From Hwanghaeella grinnelliae (GTDB taxonomy: Bacteria; Pseudomonadota; Alphaproteobacteria; UBA8366; Aestuariispiraceae), in contig NZ_SADE01000003.1 of the NCBI RefSeq assembly GCF_004005845.1, forward strand, positions 372,001 to 436,000: a stretch of DNA of 64,000 nucleotides, in the 5' to 3' direction. Under the pieces are notes generated by a model that was not told the DNA's origin, did not search any database, and worked only from the letters and a program-made list of their open reading frames with translations. Shown in pieces: positions 34,979 to 45,626 of the stretch (position 1 is the stretch's first letter; each line of letters begins with the position of its first letter). A program made the translations under genes and the position numbers.

Positions 34979-37087
34979 ATGCTGCTACGCCACAAGATAA
35001 CCCTGCTCGTTGCATCGATCAGTTTGGTTATGATCGTCCTTTCGGTGTTCGAAGCCTATTCCAGCTATCGCCAACTGGAACAACAGGAAGCGTCGCGGAG
35101 GGTGAACCTGATCGCCGACCATCTGTTAACCGCGGCAGGGTCCTGGGCTGTCGAACGCGGCACCACGGCCGGCGTCCTAGGCGGCGGCGGCAACCCGACG
35201 GCTGCGCAGTTGGAAACGATCCGGACCCGACGCGAAAGCGCGGATACCGCAATGGATGCGGCCCTCAACGGGCTTGAGAGCTGGGATGGGGCGGGAAAAC
35301 TCGCCGAAAGCATCCATCAATTGGAGGACGCGCACGAAACCCTCAAACAATTGCGGATACGGGTCGACAAGATGTTCGCGGCGCAGTCGGTCGAGAGCGA
35401 CCCCACCCTGAGGGCCGACTGGTTCCCGGGAATAACGGGTGTGATCATGTCATCGGCCGCCTTGTGGGACCGCGCTGAGATCGGCTTGTTGGGCGGGCTT
35501 CCCGCGTCGACGATCCTGGCGGTTGAGATGCGACAGAAAACCTGGCAATGGGCCGAATTTGCCGGCCGCGAACGAGGTCGCATGGCCGGCATCATCTCTT
35601 CGGGGAACTGGATGACTGCGGAACAGGTGTCGGCCATCCGCGACCTTGCGCGGACAATGGACGCCGCAATCGTCGAATTGCAGACCCTGTCCATGGAAAT
35701 GCCGCCAGAGGTCGTCCAACGGGTCGAGGACGCCCAGAAACTCTACGTCACCGAGATCGAACCCCTGCGGGAGAAGGTGATAAAGGCCGGTTTGTCGGGC
35801 CAACCCTATCCGGTCTCCGGACAAGAATGGTTCGACACCGCGACCAAAAGCATTTCGGGCGTCCTGGCCGCAAGCAAAGCCTTGCGCGACTACATCACAG
35901 GCCAAATTGATAGTGAGATCGAGGATTCATGGACCCGGACAGGCATTGCGCTTGCGGTGGTGATCTTCTCCTTCTTGATTCTGGGTGCCTCCTGGTGGAT
36001 GGCGAAATACCGCATTTCCCGACCGGTCGAGGAAATGGTCGATGTCATGAAAGAACTCGCGGGCGGCAATCTGGACGTCTTCGTACCCGAAGCCCTGAAC
36101 AATGACGAAATCGGCCAAATGGCGAAGTCGGTCTATCACTTCAAACAGGAAATGCGCGCCAACGAGCGATACCGCAATGAGCAAGAGGCGTTCCGCAACA
36201 AGGTTATGGAAGAACAGACCGCATTGTTATTGCGGGTCGCGGACGGGTTCGAGGCCGCAGTCGTCAGCGTTGCGAACCAGCTCGTCTCCGGCACGTCGGA
36301 ACTAGCGCAAAACGCAAGCCGCGTGCGAACGACCGCGGAAGATTCCGCCAATCGCGGGGCGACGGTGCGGGACCAGGCCGCCCACGCGGCCAGCGAAACG
36401 CTGATCGTGACTTCCGCCGCGCAGGAATTGGACGCAGCCATTCAGGAAGTATCCCGACAGGTCAGTTCCGCCGCGTCCCTGACCCAGGAAGCCAATACCT
36501 TGGCGGCGACGGCGGCCGAGCGGGTCCAACAATTGAACGAACGGTCCGCGGCGATCCGGGATGTCGTTTCCCTGATCGCGGACATCGCCGAACAGACCAA
36601 CCTTCTGGCGCTGAACGCAACGATCGAGGCTGCCCGCGCGGGCGAGCACGGCAAAGGTTTCGCCGTTGTCGCGAACGAGGTGAAAACCCTGGCCAGCCAA
36701 ACGCAGAAGGCGACCGACGAGATCACCACGCAAATCACCACCATGCTTACCGAAATCGGCACGACCACCGATGCCGTCAGCGCCATTGCCGAAAAATCGA
36801 CGCTGGTCCAGGAAACCGTCCAGGCGATTGCCGCATCGACAGAGGAGCAAAGCGCGACCACGCGGGAGATCGCCTCCTCCATGCAAACGACTTCCTCAAC
36901 CGTCGAGCAAGTGCGCAGCGAGACCGAGACGATGGCGAAACTGGCGGCGGAAACCGGCACAGCCGTCAACCAGGTGGCCAGTTCGGCCACTGAGCTATCA
37001 GCCTCCGGGGAGACATTGAAGCAGGAATCCTCGAAGTTCCTGCACCGGATCAGGACCCAGGAGGAGGATGAACCGCGGGCGGCCTAA
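34979..37087 (+). CDS. Methyl-accepting chemotaxis protein with NIT-like sensor domain
   Basis: The start at 34979 follows GAGGGAAAG and gives 702 residues. A membrane segment ([20 protein letters not shown]) leads to a ~290-residue periplasmic sensor with [14 protein letters not shown] and [17 protein letters not shown], the pattern of nitrate/nitrite-sensing NIT-like helical domains. A second membrane segment ([20 protein letters not shown]) is followed by HAMP ([16 protein letters not shown]) and the signalling domain, whose hairpin tip reads [20 protein letters not shown]. No C-terminal CheR-binding pentapeptide is seen. The ligand is not predictable. Confidence 0.92.
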   Translation: MLLRHKITLLVASISLVMIVLSVFEAYSSYRQLEQQEASRRVNLIADHLLTAAGSWAVERGTTAGVLGGGGNPTAAQLETIRTRRESADTAMDAALNGLESWDGAGKLAESIHQLEDAHETLKQLRIRVDKMFAAQSVESDPTLRADWFPGITGVIMSSAALWDRAEIGLLGGLPASTILAVEMRQKTWQWAEFAGRERGRMAGIISSGNWMTAEQVSAIRDLARTMDAAIVELQTLSMEMPPEVVQRVEDAQKLYVTEIEPLREKVIKAGLSGQPYPVSGQEWFDTATKSISGVLAASKALRDYITGQIDSEIEDSWTRTGIALAVVIFSFLILGASWWMAKYRISRPVEEMVDVMKELAGGNLDVFVPEALNNDEIGQMAKSVYHFKQEMRANERYRNEQEAFRNKVMEEQTALLLRVADGFEAAVVSVANQLVSGTSELAQNASRVRTTAEDSANRGATVRDQAAHAASETLIVTSAAQELDAAIQEVSRQVSSAASLTQEANTLAATAAERVQQLNERSAAIRDVVSLIADIAEQTNLLALNATIEAARAGEHGKGFAVVANEVKTLASQTQKATDEITTQITTMLTEIGTTTDAVSAIAEKSTLVQETVQAIAASTEEQSATTREIASSMQTTSSTVEQVRSETETMAKLAAETGTAVNQVASSATELSASGETLKQESSKFLHRIRTQEEDEPRAA

Positions 37088-37198
37088 GAACGACTGGAAA
37101 TTCCGCCGTCCGGGTGCTATATTGGTGGTGTCGTGGGAGAAGCCTGCGAACGCAAGGGTGCGCGCAGCGCCCGGAAAAGAGACAGAAGGTCTTTTGGT

Positions 37199-37381
37199 AT
37201 GAGCCTGGAAGGCGTGGCCCTCGCATCGACTATTTTGCAAGGTCGCCAGCAAATCTCCATAGCCGCCGTAAAGCAGACTGCGAAGGCCCAGCAGGCGATC
37301 GTGAATATGATCGCCCAGACCGCGGGTACGCAAGCGCCGAACGCGTCCGGCCGCGGTAGCACGGTGAACGTGCTCGCCTAA
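37199..37381 (+). CDS. Small YjfB-like putative motility protein
   Basis: The 60-residue product starts at 37199 with AGAAGG upstream. It reads MSLEGVALASTILQGRQQIS, an amphipathic helix, then AAVKQTAKAQQAIVNMIAQ and a short tail. The pattern resembles the YjfB/PF14070 group of small proteins found with flagellar and chemotaxis genes. It follows the chemoreceptor gene by 111 bases on the same strand. The family match is by eye and is tentative. A frame extension to 37133 lacks a ribosome site. Confidence 0.6.
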   Translation: MSLEGVALASTILQGRQQISIAAVKQTAKAQQAIVNMIAQTAGTQAPNASGRGSTVNVLA

Positions 37382-37579
37382 CGGATTTCCGTTTCGGCTG
37401 AAGCTGCATCACGCATAATGCTTTCTGCGTGTTCAGGGGCGGAGTATTCTCCCCCCATTATCACCCACCCCAATCACCTACCCCATCGGGTCCACAGAGC
37501 GCTGTGCGGCCATGGTTTTTGGCAGCCCATGGGCCTGAAAGCCGCCATGCGATCTGCCAACGAATAGCCGGCGGACATG

Positions 37580-37605
37580 AAAAAAGGGCGGATCATTGCC
37601 GCCCC
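37580..37605 (-). terminator. Intrinsic terminator after the DUF1476 gene
   Basis: On the minus strand GGGCGG and CCGCCC form a 6-bp stem around a 7-base loop and are followed by TTTTTT, about 60 bases after the stop at 37668. Confidence 0.75.
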
Positions 37606-37667
37606 TTCTCATCACTTCAGCGCCGCCCGCAGGTTAGCCCCGCGGGGCGGCCGAACAGCAGAGTCGC

Positions 37668-37994
37668 CTATTCCTTCGAGACGACCTGCTCGCGGGCGAC
37701 GGCCGTCAATTTCAACAATTCCGTCTCAATCAGGTGTTTGGAGATGTCGATGCCTTTTTCGGTGAAGTCGGCCAGCACCTTGCGGACGACATCGTCATGC
37801 CCGACTTCCTCGAAATCCGCTTTAACGACTTCCTGCGCATAGGCATCCGCCTCGTCATCCGACAGGCCCAGCTTGCCTGCGGCCCAGAGCCCGAGGAGCT
37901 TGTTGCGGCGCGCGTTGATCTTGAAGTCAGTTTCCTGATCGTGGCTGAACTTCGATTCGAAAGCCTTTTCACGGTCGTTGAAACTGTTGCTCAT
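37668..37994 (-). CDS. DUF1476 protein (F1-ATPase inhibitor zeta-type)
   Basis: The 108-residue, strongly charged, helical product matches the alphaproteobacterial DUF1476 family: FNDREKAFESKFSHDQETDF, KINARRNKLLGLWAAGKLGL, then HDDVVRKVLADFTEKGI. In Paracoccus the member is the zeta subunit, which blocks the F1-ATPase in the hydrolytic direction through its N-terminus. A conserved role here is inferred. It is divergent from purC, a common arrangement in alphaproteobacteria. Confidence 0.9.
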   Translation of the reverse strand: MSNSFNDREKAFESKFSHDQETDFKINARRNKLLGLWAAGKLGLSDDEADAYAQEVVKADFEEVGHDDVVRKVLADFTEKGIDISKHLIETELLKLTAVAREQVVSKE

Positions 37995-38118
37995 AACCTT
38001 CTCCCATCCTCAAGATCGTGCCGGTCCGCCTGTGTTCGGCCGGTCAATGGTCCGTTGACCCGTTAGATAATCCCTGAAGGCTGTTAGCGCAATGCGAAGT
38101 CGGCCCCCAGATCGGTTC

Positions 38119-38163
38119 TATAGTGCCTTTTCCGCCGATTTCAGGGCGGAGAGAGGCTCGTAA
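38119..38163 (+). promoter_or_regulatory. Probable -10 element and strong ribosome site upstream of purC
   Basis: TATAGT at 38119-38124 fits a -10 element, but no good -35 is seen. GGAGAGAGG at 38148-38156 lies 7 bases before an ATG at 38164 that is in frame with purC. This site is much better than the one before the conventional purC start, so the upstream ATG is probably used in some way. Confidence 0.5.
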
Positions 38164-38352
38164 ATGCGTGTTCCCGCCCCCAACGCTGCCTCCCCCGCTG
38201 CGTTCTCCTGTACGTCCAGCCAAAAAAACGGTTCGGATTCCGTTGAAAGTAGCCACAGGCCATGTGACAGCCGGGGTCAGTTGGTATATGAAGCGCCGAT
38301 TGGTGCCGCCTGCCCAGGCGCGCTTACCCTATTCCATGCCAATGAGGACCCG

Positions 38353-39120
38353 ATGGCCAGAGGCAGAAAGCTTTATGAAGGCAAGGCGAAGGTTTTGTTC
38401 GCCGGCCCCGAACCCGGAACAATCATCCAATACTTCAAGGACGACGCGACCGCCTTCAATAATGTGAAGAAGGGGACGATCACGGGTAAGGGTGTCCTGA
38501 ACAACCGGATTTCCGAATATCTGATGACGAAACTGATGGAGATTGGGATTCCGACCCATTTCCTGAAACGCATCAACATGCGCGAACAGCTGATCCGCGA
38601 GGTTGAGATCATTCCGGTCGAGATCATCGTCCGGAACATCGCCGCCGGATCGATGTCCAAGCGTCTTGGTATTCCGGAAGGAACGCAGCTGCCGCGCTCG
38701 ATCGTGGAGTATTGCTACAAGTCCGATGAGTTGGGCGACCCGCTGATCGCCGAAGAGCACATCACCGCTTTCGGCTGGGCCAGCCCGCAGGATTTGGACG
38801 ACATCCTGGCCATGTCGCTTCGCGTCAACGATTTCCTAAGCGGCCTGTTCGCGGGAATCGGTATCAAATTGGTCGACTTCAAGCTGGAATACGGGCGGAT
38901 CTTCGACGAGAACGGGGAAATGCGGATCGTTCTTGCTGATGAGATCAGCCCCGACAACTGCCGTCTTTGGGACACCACGACCAACGAAAAGATGGACAAG
39001 GACCGCTTCCGCCGGGACCTGGGCAATGTCGCCGAGGCCTATCAGGAAGTGGCGCGCCGGCTGGGCATCTTGCCCGAGGGCGGCCTTCAGGATCTTCAGG
39101 GGTCCGACACCCTGCAGTAA
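38353..39120 (+). CDS. purC: Phosphoribosylaminoimidazole-succinocarboxamide synthase
   Basis: The conventional start (38353, [16 protein letters not shown]) gives 255 residues, the normal SAICAR synthetase length. [38 protein letters not shown] and [11 protein letters not shown] are intact ATP/substrate motifs. It joins CAIR and aspartate in step 8 of purine synthesis. The frame stays open upstream to 38164, where a strong ribosome site stands, so a 63-residue N-terminal extension cannot be excluded. It leads the purS-purQ-purL group. Confidence 0.95.
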   Translation: MARGRKLYEGKAKVLFAGPEPGTIIQYFKDDATAFNNVKKGTITGKGVLNNRISEYLMTKLMEIGIPTHFLKRINMREQLIREVEIIPVEIIVRNIAAGSMSKRLGIPEGTQLPRSIVEYCYKSDELGDPLIAEEHITAFGWASPQDLDDILAMSLRVNDFLSGLFAGIGIKLVDFKLEYGRIFDENGEMRIVLADEISPDNCRLWDTTTNEKMDKDRFRRDLGNVAEAYQEVARRLGILPEGGLQDLQGSDTLQ

Positions 39121-39203
39121 TCGCTGGGACAGGCCCGTGATGAACGGGCCCGGACCGCGGATTAGGAACCATCGGCCAGAAACCACACGGAGACGGGCGC
39201 AGG

Positions 39204-39446
39204 ATGAAAGCCACGGTAACCATCACCTTGAAAAGCGGTGTCCTGGACCCGCAAGGTAAAGCGATCGAACACGCGCTGGGGGCCCTCGGCTTCCAGGGCG
39301 TCAACGACGTCCGGCAGGGCAAGGTCATCGAAATCGACCTGGACGCCGCAGACCCGACCACGGCGGAAGCCTTGGTCAAGGATATGTGCGGCAAGCTGCT
39401 GGCGAATCCGGTAATCGAAGACTACAGCATCGAAATTTCCGCCTGA
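39204..39446 (+). CDS. purS: Phosphoribosylformylglycinamidine synthase subunit PurS
   Basis: The 80-residue product reads MKATVTITLKSGVLDPQGKA, then ALGALGFQGVNDVRQGKVIEI, the PurS pattern. It bridges PurQ and PurL so that ammonia made by PurQ reaches the PurL active site. It lies 83 bases after purC and 61 before purQ. Confidence 0.96.
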   Translation: MKATVTITLKSGVLDPQGKAIEHALGALGFQGVNDVRQGKVIEIDLDAADPTTAEALVKDMCGKLLANPVIEDYSIEISA

Positions 39447-39507
39447 CCGGACGACGCCCGGCCAGCTTTCGAAAACTGTTTTCCACTAGTGAGTGAGGAC
39501 GAGGCCC

Positions 39508-40197
39508 ATGCGCGCCGCCGTTATCGTCTTTCCCGGCACCAACCGCGAAAAGGACATTGCCGAGGCGCTTGAACGCGCCAGCGGTAAAAAGGCCCAATTC
39601 GTTTGGCATGGCGATTCCGATTTGCCGGATGTCGACTTGATCGTCGTACCCGGCGGGTTTTCCTATGGTGACTATCTGCGCTGCGGCGCCATGGCGGGCA
39701 ATTCGCCGGTGATGCGCGCGGTAAAGCAGAAGGCGGATGCGGGCGTCCGGGTCCTGGGCGTCTGTAACGGCTTCCAGATCCTGACCGAGACCGGATTGCT
39801 ACCCGGCGTCTTGATGCGGAACGCGCAACTCAAGTTCATTTGCAAAAAGGCGACGCTGACGGTGCAGAACAGCGACAGCGACTTTTCCAGCGCATATTCC
39901 GAGGGCCAAAGGGTCGTCTTCCCCGTCGCCCATAATGAAGGCAACTATTTTGCGGACGACGCGACGCTGGACCGCCTGGAAGGGGAAGACAGGGTCGTCT
40001 TCCGCTATGCGGATGCCGACGGCACGGTCAACAAGGCCGGCAATATCAACGGATCGCAACGGAACATCGCCGGAATCCTGAACGAGAAGCGCAACGTGCT
40101 TGGCATGATGCCGCATCCGGAAAACGCGACGGACCCTGCCCAGGGCGGGACGGACGGCCTTGGCCTGTTCAAAAGTCTGGCGGAGGTGCTTCAATGA
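39508..40197 (+). CDS. purQ: Phosphoribosylformylglycinamidine synthase subunit PurQ
   Basis: The class I glutamine amidotransferase has the nucleophile Cys in [14 protein letters not shown] and the His/Glu pair in [13 protein letters not shown]. It starts [20 protein letters not shown], with GAGGACGAGG upstream of 39508; a GTG at 39493 is less likely. It supplies ammonia to PurL. The stop overlaps the purL start (ATGA), so the two are translationally coupled. Confidence 0.96.
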   Translation: MRAAVIVFPGTNREKDIAEALERASGKKAQFVWHGDSDLPDVDLIVVPGGFSYGDYLRCGAMAGNSPVMRAVKQKADAGVRVLGVCNGFQILTETGLLPGVLMRNAQLKFICKKATLTVQNSDSDFSSAYSEGQRVVFPVAHNEGNYFADDATLDRLEGEDRVVFRYADADGTVNKAGNINGSQRNIAGILNEKRNVLGMMPHPENATDPAQGGTDGLGLFKSLAEVLQ

Positions 40198-42404
40198 GCG
40201 GGGTAAAGATGACGCCGGAACTGGTCGCCGAACACGGCCTGACCGGGGACGAATACAACACCGTGCTGTCGATCATGGGGCGCGAACCGAACATCACGGA
40301 ATTGGGTATCTTTTCCGTCATGTGGTCGGAACATTGTTCCTATAAATCCTCCCGCTTCTGGTTGAAGACCCTGCCGACCACCGGCCCGCAGGTCATTCAG
40401 GGGCCCGGCGAGAATGCCGGCGTGGTTGATATCGGGGAAGGCCAGGCGGCGGTCTTCAAGATCGAAAGCCACAACCACCCGAGCTATATCGAGCCCTATC
40501 AGGGCGCCGCGACGGGCGTTGGCGGCATTCTGCGCGACGTCTTCACCATGGGCGCGCGGCCGATCGCCAACCTGAACGCCCTGCGTTTCGGCGACCCCGG
40601 CAACGCGAAGACGCGGCACCTGGTCGACGGCGTGGTCGCCGGTATCGGCGGATACGGCAATTGCATCGGCGTTCCGACCGTCGCGGGTGAGGTCAACTTC
40701 CATCCCGCCTATAACGGCAATTGCCTGGTCAATGCCATGACGGTCGGCCTGGCCGACAGTGACAACATTTTCTATTCGAAGGCCTCCGGCATCGGAAACC
40801 CTGTCGTCTATGTCGGGTCCAAGACCGGCCGGGACGGCATCCATGGCGCGACCATGGCGTCGGCCGAATTTTCCGACCAGACGGAAGAAAAACGCCCGAC
40901 CGTTCAAGTCGGCGATCCCTTCACGGAAAAACTGCTGCTGGAAGCCTGCTTGGAGCTGATGTCCACCGACGCGATCGTGTCGATCCAGGATATGGGCGCG
41001 GCCGGCCTGACCTCCTCCTCCGTCGAGATGGCGGATAAGGGTGGTGTGGGCATCCGTCTGGACCTGGACAAGGTGCCGATGCGCGAAGAGGGCATGACGC
41101 CTTATGAATTGATGTTGTCCGAATCCCAGGAACGGATGCTGATGGTGCTGAAGCCCGGCCGCGAGGACGAGGCACGCGCGATCTTCGAGAAATGGGAACT
41201 GGATTTCGCCGTGATCGGCGAAGTGACCACAAGCGGCAACCTGGAACTGTTCTGGTACGGCGAGACTGTTGGCGACATTCCGGTGAAGCCGCTGGTCGAG
41301 GCCAGCCCGATGTATGAGCGGCCATGGGAACCGACCCCCGCCCAAGCGGAAATCGACCCTGACTCGCTGCCCGATGCGGGCAAGATGACGAATTGCCTGA
41401 AAGATATCCTGTCCTCGCCCGACATGTGCTCACGCCGATGGATCTGGGAACAGTACGACCATCTGATCCGCGGCGAGACGCTTCAGATCCCAGGCGGCGA
41501 TGCCGCGGTCGTGCGCATCCCGGAAACCAGCAAGGCCCTGGCGACCACGGTCGACTGTACGCCGCGCTATTGCCTGGCGGACCCGGAACAGGGCGGCCGT
41601 CAGGCGGTCGCGGAATGTTGGCGAAACATGGTGGCGACCGGCGCGAAGCCGCTGGCACTGACCAACAACATGAATTTCGGCAACCCGGAACGCCCGAAAA
41701 TCATGGGCCAGTTCGTCGGTGCGATCAAAGGCATGGCCGCGGCGGCCAAAACACTCGATTTCCCGGTCGTTAGCGGCAACGTCTCGCTCTACAACGAGAC
41801 GGAAGGCAAGGCGATCCTACCGACCCCGGTGATCGGCGGCGTGGGCCTGCTGAAGGACCACACCAAAATGGCGACGCTGGCCTTCAAGGCCGAAGATGAA
41901 ACCATTCTGCTATTGGGCGAGTCCAAGGGATGGGTCGGCCAATCCATCTTCCTGCGTGAAATCCACGGTCGGGAAGAAGGGGCACCACCGCCTGTGGACC
42001 TGGAGGCCGAGGCCCGCAATGGCGCACTCGTCTTGGATTTGATCGACAAAGGCCTTGTCACCGCCTGTCACGACCTGTCGGATGGCGGCCTTGCCGTCGG
42101 TCTGGCGGAAATGGCGATGGCCGGCAATATCGGCGCCACTGTGGCCGAGCAGAGCGATGAAACACCGGCACATGCATTTTTCTTCGGTGAGGATCAGGCC
42201 CGTTATGTGGTAACCTCGACACAAGCCGATGCGGTGATACATCTTGCCGAACAAGCCGGCGTTCCGGTTCAGGTTATCGGGCGAACCGGTGGCGAAGCGT
42301 TGACGCTGACGCCGGAGGATACCATATCCCTGGAACTCCTGCGCCATGCGCACGAGGACTGGCTTCCCGCCTATATGTCGGGCGAGGAAGCGGCGGAGCA
42401 ATAA
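40194..42404 (+). CDS. purL: Phosphoribosylformylglycinamidine synthase subunit PurL
   Basis: The 736-residue product is the small-type PurL that works with PurS and Pur[21 protein letters not shown] is the N-terminal signature; [20 protein letters not shown] and [20 protein letters not shown] are the ATP and FGAR sites. [19 protein letters not shown] is the second half signature. It makes FGAM from FGAR with ATP in step 4 of purine synthesis. Confidence 0.97.
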   Translation: MSGVKMTPELVAEHGLTGDEYNTVLSIMGREPNITELGIFSVMWSEHCSYKSSRFWLKTLPTTGPQVIQGPGENAGVVDIGEGQAAVFKIESHNHPSYIEPYQGAATGVGGILRDVFTMGARPIANLNALRFGDPGNAKTRHLVDGVVAGIGGYGNCIGVPTVAGEVNFHPAYNGNCLVNAMTVGLADSDNIFYSKASGIGNPVVYVGSKTGRDGIHGATMASAEFSDQTEEKRPTVQVGDPFTEKLLLEACLELMSTDAIVSIQDMGAAGLTSSSVEMADKGGVGIRLDLDKVPMREEGMTPYELMLSESQERMLMVLKPGREDEARAIFEKWELDFAVIGEVTTSGNLELFWYGETVGDIPVKPLVEASPMYERPWEPTPAQAEIDPDSLPDAGKMTNCLKDILSSPDMCSRRWIWEQYDHLIRGETLQIPGGDAAVVRIPETSKALATTVDCTPRYCLADPEQGGRQAVAECWRNMVATGAKPLALTNNMNFGNPERPKIMGQFVGAIKGMAAAAKTLDFPVVSGNVSLYNETEGKAILPTPVIGGVGLLKDHTKMATLAFKAEDETILLLGESKGWVGQSIFLREIHGREEGAPPPVDLEAEARNGALVLDLIDKGLVTACHDLSDGGLAVGLAEMAMAGNIGATVAEQSDETPAHAFFFGEDQARYVVTSTQADAVIHLAEQAGVPVQVIGRTGGEALTLTPEDTISLELLRHAHEDWLPAYMSGEEAAEQ

Positions 42405-42435
42405 CAAAGGCAGCAAGCGAAAGGGTTCCCGCACC

Positions 42436-42675
42436 ATGCCGATGAATGCAAACGACATCGAGCGTTTCATCAAGGAAGCACTTCCCGACGCGGAAGTGCA
42501 GATCAACGATTTGCGGGGTGACGGCGACCATTACGCGGCATTTGTCCGGTCTTCCGCCTTCAAGGGCAAGAACCGCGTCCAGCAGCACCAAATGGTCTAT
42601 AATGCGCTACAGGGCCGCATGGGCAACGAACTTCACGCGCTGGCACTGCAGACCGCTGTGCCCGAAGACGCCTGA
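42436..42675 (+). CDS. BolA-family protein
   Basis: The 79-residue product (MPMNANDIERFIKEALPDAE ... GDHYAAFVRSSAFKGKNRVQ) has the BolA fold. The histidine in GDGDHYAAF is a likely ligand for a [2Fe-2S] cluster shared with a CGFS glutaredoxin. The glutaredoxin gene follows by 90 bases, the usual alphaproteobacterial pair. The complex takes part in iron-sulfur cluster trafficking or iron sensing. The start was placed at 42436; the open frame runs further upstream inside purL. Confidence 0.92.
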   Translation: MPMNANDIERFIKEALPDAEVQINDLRGDGDHYAAFVRSSAFKGKNRVQQHQMVYNALQGRMGNELHALALQTAVPEDA

Positions 42676-42765
42676 TAACAGCTAGCCAGACTTGAAATAA
42701 ATCGAGAGATTTTCGCCGCGGTTTTCCAACAAGCCTGCGGCGCACAAAACGAAAGGAATTCCGCG

Positions 42766-43107
42766 ATGAGTGAAAATCCGGCTTTGGAAGCCATCGAAAG
42801 CGAAGTCAAAAGCAACGATGTTGTCCTGTTCATGAAGGGCACACCCGTCTTCCCACAATGTGGCTTTTCGGCCGCGGTCGTTCAGGTCCTGAACCATATC
42901 GGCGTCAAATTCAAAGGCGTGAACGTTCTGGAAGACGACGGTATCCGCCAGGGCATCAAGGAATATTCCAACTGGCCGACCATCCCGCAGCTCTACGTGA
43001 AGGGCGAATTCCTGGGCGGCTGCGACATCATCCGTGAAATGTTCGAAACGGGTGAGTTGATGGAAGAGCTTTCGACCAAGGGGGTCGACGTCCAGATCCA
43101 GGCCTAA
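42766..43107 (+). CDS. grxD: Monothiol glutaredoxin, Grx4/GrxD type
   Basis: The 113-residue protein has the single-Cys active site CGFS in [14 protein letters not shown] and the family blocks [29 protein letters not shown]. It binds a [2Fe-2S] cluster with glutathione and passes it on, often together with BolA. The partner gene lies just upstream. A terminator follows and closes the purine/BolA block. Confidence 0.95.
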   Translation: MSENPALEAIESEVKSNDVVLFMKGTPVFPQCGFSAAVVQVLNHIGVKFKGVNVLEDDGIRQGIKEYSNWPTIPQLYVKGEFLGGCDIIREMFETGELMEELSTKGVDVQIQA

Positions 43108-43129
43108 TCGGTCTGCCTTGCGTTTCCTG

Positions 43130-43171
43130 GCGCCGCGCCGATCCAAACGGGTTGGCGCGGCGCTTTCGTTT
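43130..43171 (+). terminator. Intrinsic terminator after grxD
   Basis: GCGCCGCGCC and GGCGCGGCGC form a perfect 10-bp stem around a 14-base loop and are followed by TTTCGTTT. It lies 22 bases after the grxD stop. Confidence 0.85.
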
Positions 43172-43418
43172 CCCAGGACGGCCCCGTTTCGCTGAAAGTC
43201 GCATTGCCGGCCGGCGCGGCCGCATTGCCTTCCTCAATGGGGGGGCGACATGCGCGCAAGGAACGATCATTCCAAGGACGGCATTTGAGAGACTTCGCCT
43301 TGAAACTTCCTTCTATGGCGCGGATGATCCGGGCGCTTACGGGGCAACCCAATGGCATGAACCAGCGGACAATATCGGGCGGCACCAGCGAAAGCCCGGC
43401 TAGGCGGGAGGCAGATTG
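43172..43418. other. Spacer upstream of the CocE-type hydrolase gene
   Basis: Several short frames occur here but none shows a recognisable product or a good ribosome site. GGGAGG at the right end is the ribosome site of the hydrolase gene. No promoter could be placed with confidence. Confidence 0.4.
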
Positions 43419-45428
43419 ATGACGGGCCAAGGACGGAACGACATCCTGGAGGAGGCGAACGTCTGGATAACCCTGTCGGACGAAACGCAATTGGCGGCCC
43501 GCATCTGGCGCCCGGCGGATTCGGACGGAAACCCGGTCCCGGCAATCCTGGAATACCTGCCTTACCGCAAACGCGACGGCACAGCCGTTCGCGACGAAAA
43601 GAATCACCCCTACTTCGCCCGGCATGGCTATGCCTGTATTCGCGTCGACATGCGCGGCAGCGGCGAGTCCGACGGGTTGATGTATGACGAATACGACAAA
43701 CAGGAACAGGACGACGCGCTGGAAGTGATCGACTGGATCACGGCGCAGCCCTGGTGTAGCGGCGCGGTCGGTATGATCGGCATATCGTGGGGTGGCTTTA
43801 ACGGCTTGCAGGTCGCTTACCGCCAACCGGAAGCCTTGAAGGCGGTGGTTTCCATCGCTTCGTCCACGGACCGCTATGCCGACGATATTCACTACAAGGG
43901 CGGTTGCATCCTGGTCGAGAATTTCGGCTGGTCGCAGCAGATGCTGTCTTACATGTCCCGCCCGCCCGACCCCGACCTTGTCGGTGACAGATGGCGGGAG
44001 CTATGGCTGCGCCGGCTGGAAAACATGCCCCATTTCGCCGAAACCTGGATGGGACACCAGCAGCGTGACGACTACTGGAAGCACGGCTCGATCTGCGAGG
44101 ACTGGAGCGCGGTGAAGGCGCCCGTGCTGATCGTCGGCGGACTGGCCGACGGCTACATCAATGCGGTCATGAACATTCTCGAGAACCTGGAAGCGCCACG
44201 GAAAGGAATTTTGGGCCCCTGGGTCCACCTCTATCCGAATTTCGGCGTCCCCGGCCCGCAAATCGGTTTCCTGCAGGAAGCACTGCGCTGGTGGGACCGG
44301 TGGCTGAAAGGCATCGATACCGGCGTAGAGAACGACCCCGACTTGCGCGTCTTCCGGCGCGAGGGGCTGACGCCTTCCGCCATGCTATCGATGGCCAAGG
44401 GCGATTGGGTCTCCGAACCTGTCTGGCCATCCCCTAATATAGGCACGCATGAACTTTTCCTTGCCGGTCGGCGCCTGGTGCCGGAAGGAACCGCGGACCG
44501 CCGGGAATTGGAAATCGATATTCAGTCACCGCAGGATGTCGGCGCCTTCGGCGGCGAGTATTTCGCCTGGATCGGCCCGGACCAGCCTGACGACCAACGC
44601 AGCGACGATGCGAAATCCGTCGTCTGGGACACGGTGCCGTTGGACGACACGGTCGATATTCTGGGCCGCCCGGTCGTCAAGCTGCGCCTGAAGGCCGACG
44701 CGCCGCAGGCCTCCCTCGCCCTGCGCCTGTGCGACGTCACGCCCGACGGGCCCGTCATGCGCGTGTCCTACACGGTCTTCAACCTGTCCCAGCGGAATGG
44801 CGCGGATGCTCCCGAAGCCATGCCCGTCGGCGAATGGGTGGAGGTCGATATTCCGTTGGACAATACCTGTCATCGGTTCCAGCCGGGCCACCGGATCAGA
44901 TTGTCCGTCTCGACCGCCTATTGGCCCCTGATCTGGCCGTCCCCCACCCCCGTCACGGTGACGGTCGATAACGGCCGGTCCTCCCTGGCCCTGCCAACGC
45001 GGCAGGAAGCCGGCCAACCGCCGGTAGACTTCGCCGAGGCCGAAATGGCGGAACCGGTAACGCGGGTGGAACACCGCGCCTCCAGCCTGCAGCGGAACGT
45101 CACATACGACCTGAAGGCCGGCACCACGCATATGGAGATCGAATACGACAATGGCGATGTCGAAGACTGTACCCACGGCCTGCGCACAAGTTCCGTTCAC
45201 CGGGAACGCTATGACATTTCGCCCGCCGATCCCTTGTCGGCGCGGATGGATGTGCATTGGACACAAACCTCCGCCCGCGACTATTGGGACACACGAACGG
45301 AAACGGGCGGCGTCTGCGAGGCAACGGCGGAAAGTTTCGAACTATCCGCTTTCGTCGTCGCCTATGAGGGCGACGAGGTCATGTTCGAACGGCGCTGGCA
45401 TCGCAGTCTTCCCCGGAAGCTCATATAA
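43419..45428 (+). CDS. CocE/NonD-family hydrolase (peptidase S15-like)
   Basis: The ~669-residue product starts at the ATG at 43419, with GGGAGG upstream; TTG at 43416 is an alternative. The N-terminal half is an alpha/beta hydrolase with RKRDGTAVRDEKNHPYFARH and the nucleophile in GMIGISWGGFNGLQ. A cap region follows, with the acid in ILVGGLADGYINAVMN and the His in LGPWVHLYPN. The C-terminal third is a jelly-roll domain with HRFQPGHRIRLSVSTAYWPL. Such enzymes cleave cocaine-type esters, glutaryl-cephalosporins or X-Pro dipeptides. It precedes a dipeptide-type ABC operon, so its substrate may be imported by it. Confidence 0.9.
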   Translation: MTGQGRNDILEEANVWITLSDETQLAARIWRPADSDGNPVPAILEYLPYRKRDGTAVRDEKNHPYFARHGYACIRVDMRGSGESDGLMYDEYDKQEQDDALEVIDWITAQPWCSGAVGMIGISWGGFNGLQVAYRQPEALKAVVSIASSTDRYADDIHYKGGCILVENFGWSQQMLSYMSRPPDPDLVGDRWRELWLRRLENMPHFAETWMGHQQRDDYWKHGSICEDWSAVKAPVLIVGGLADGYINAVMNILENLEAPRKGILGPWVHLYPNFGVPGPQIGFLQEALRWWDRWLKGIDTGVENDPDLRVFRREGLTPSAMLSMAKGDWVSEPVWPSPNIGTHELFLAGRRLVPEGTADRRELEIDIQSPQDVGAFGGEYFAWIGPDQPDDQRSDDAKSVVWDTVPLDDTVDILGRPVVKLRLKADAPQASLALRLCDVTPDGPVMRVSYTVFNLSQRNGADAPEAMPVGEWVEVDIPLDNTCHRFQPGHRIRLSVSTAYWPLIWPSPTPVTVTVDNGRSSLALPTRQEAGQPPVDFAEAEMAEPVTRVEHRASSLQRNVTYDLKAGTTHMEIEYDNGDVEDCTHGLRTSSVHRERYDISPADPLSARMDVHWTQTSARDYWDTRTETGGVCEATAESFELSAFVVAYEGDEVMFERRWHRSLPRKLI

Positions 45429-45460
45429 CGCTCGGATGACCCCGGTACGATAGTAATGGC

Positions 45461-45500
45461 CGCGCAGAGACCTTTGCCTGTGCCGCGCCTTTCTGTTTGA
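45461..45500 (+). terminator. Possible imperfect terminator after the CocE-type gene
   Basis: GGCCGCGCA and TGTGCCGCGCC can pair imperfectly, with a T-rich TTTCTGTTT after the stem. It lies about 35 bases after the stop at 45428 and before the next operon. The stem has several mismatches. Confidence 0.35.
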
Positions 45501-45626
45501 ATACCGCAATTACGTCCTAAGGATACAATCGATGCATCCCGCTGATTCCTGTTGGCGGCGAACGACTATCAAGACGTAACTGGGGTCATAGAGCGAAATC
45601 CGCTCACCATATTTGGGAGAACATAA

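Noticed and set aside
43104-43892. 262-residue minus-strand frame between grxD and the CocE-type gene
   Set aside because: It overlaps the hydrolase gene antisense and the grxD terminator, and shows no recognisable motif.
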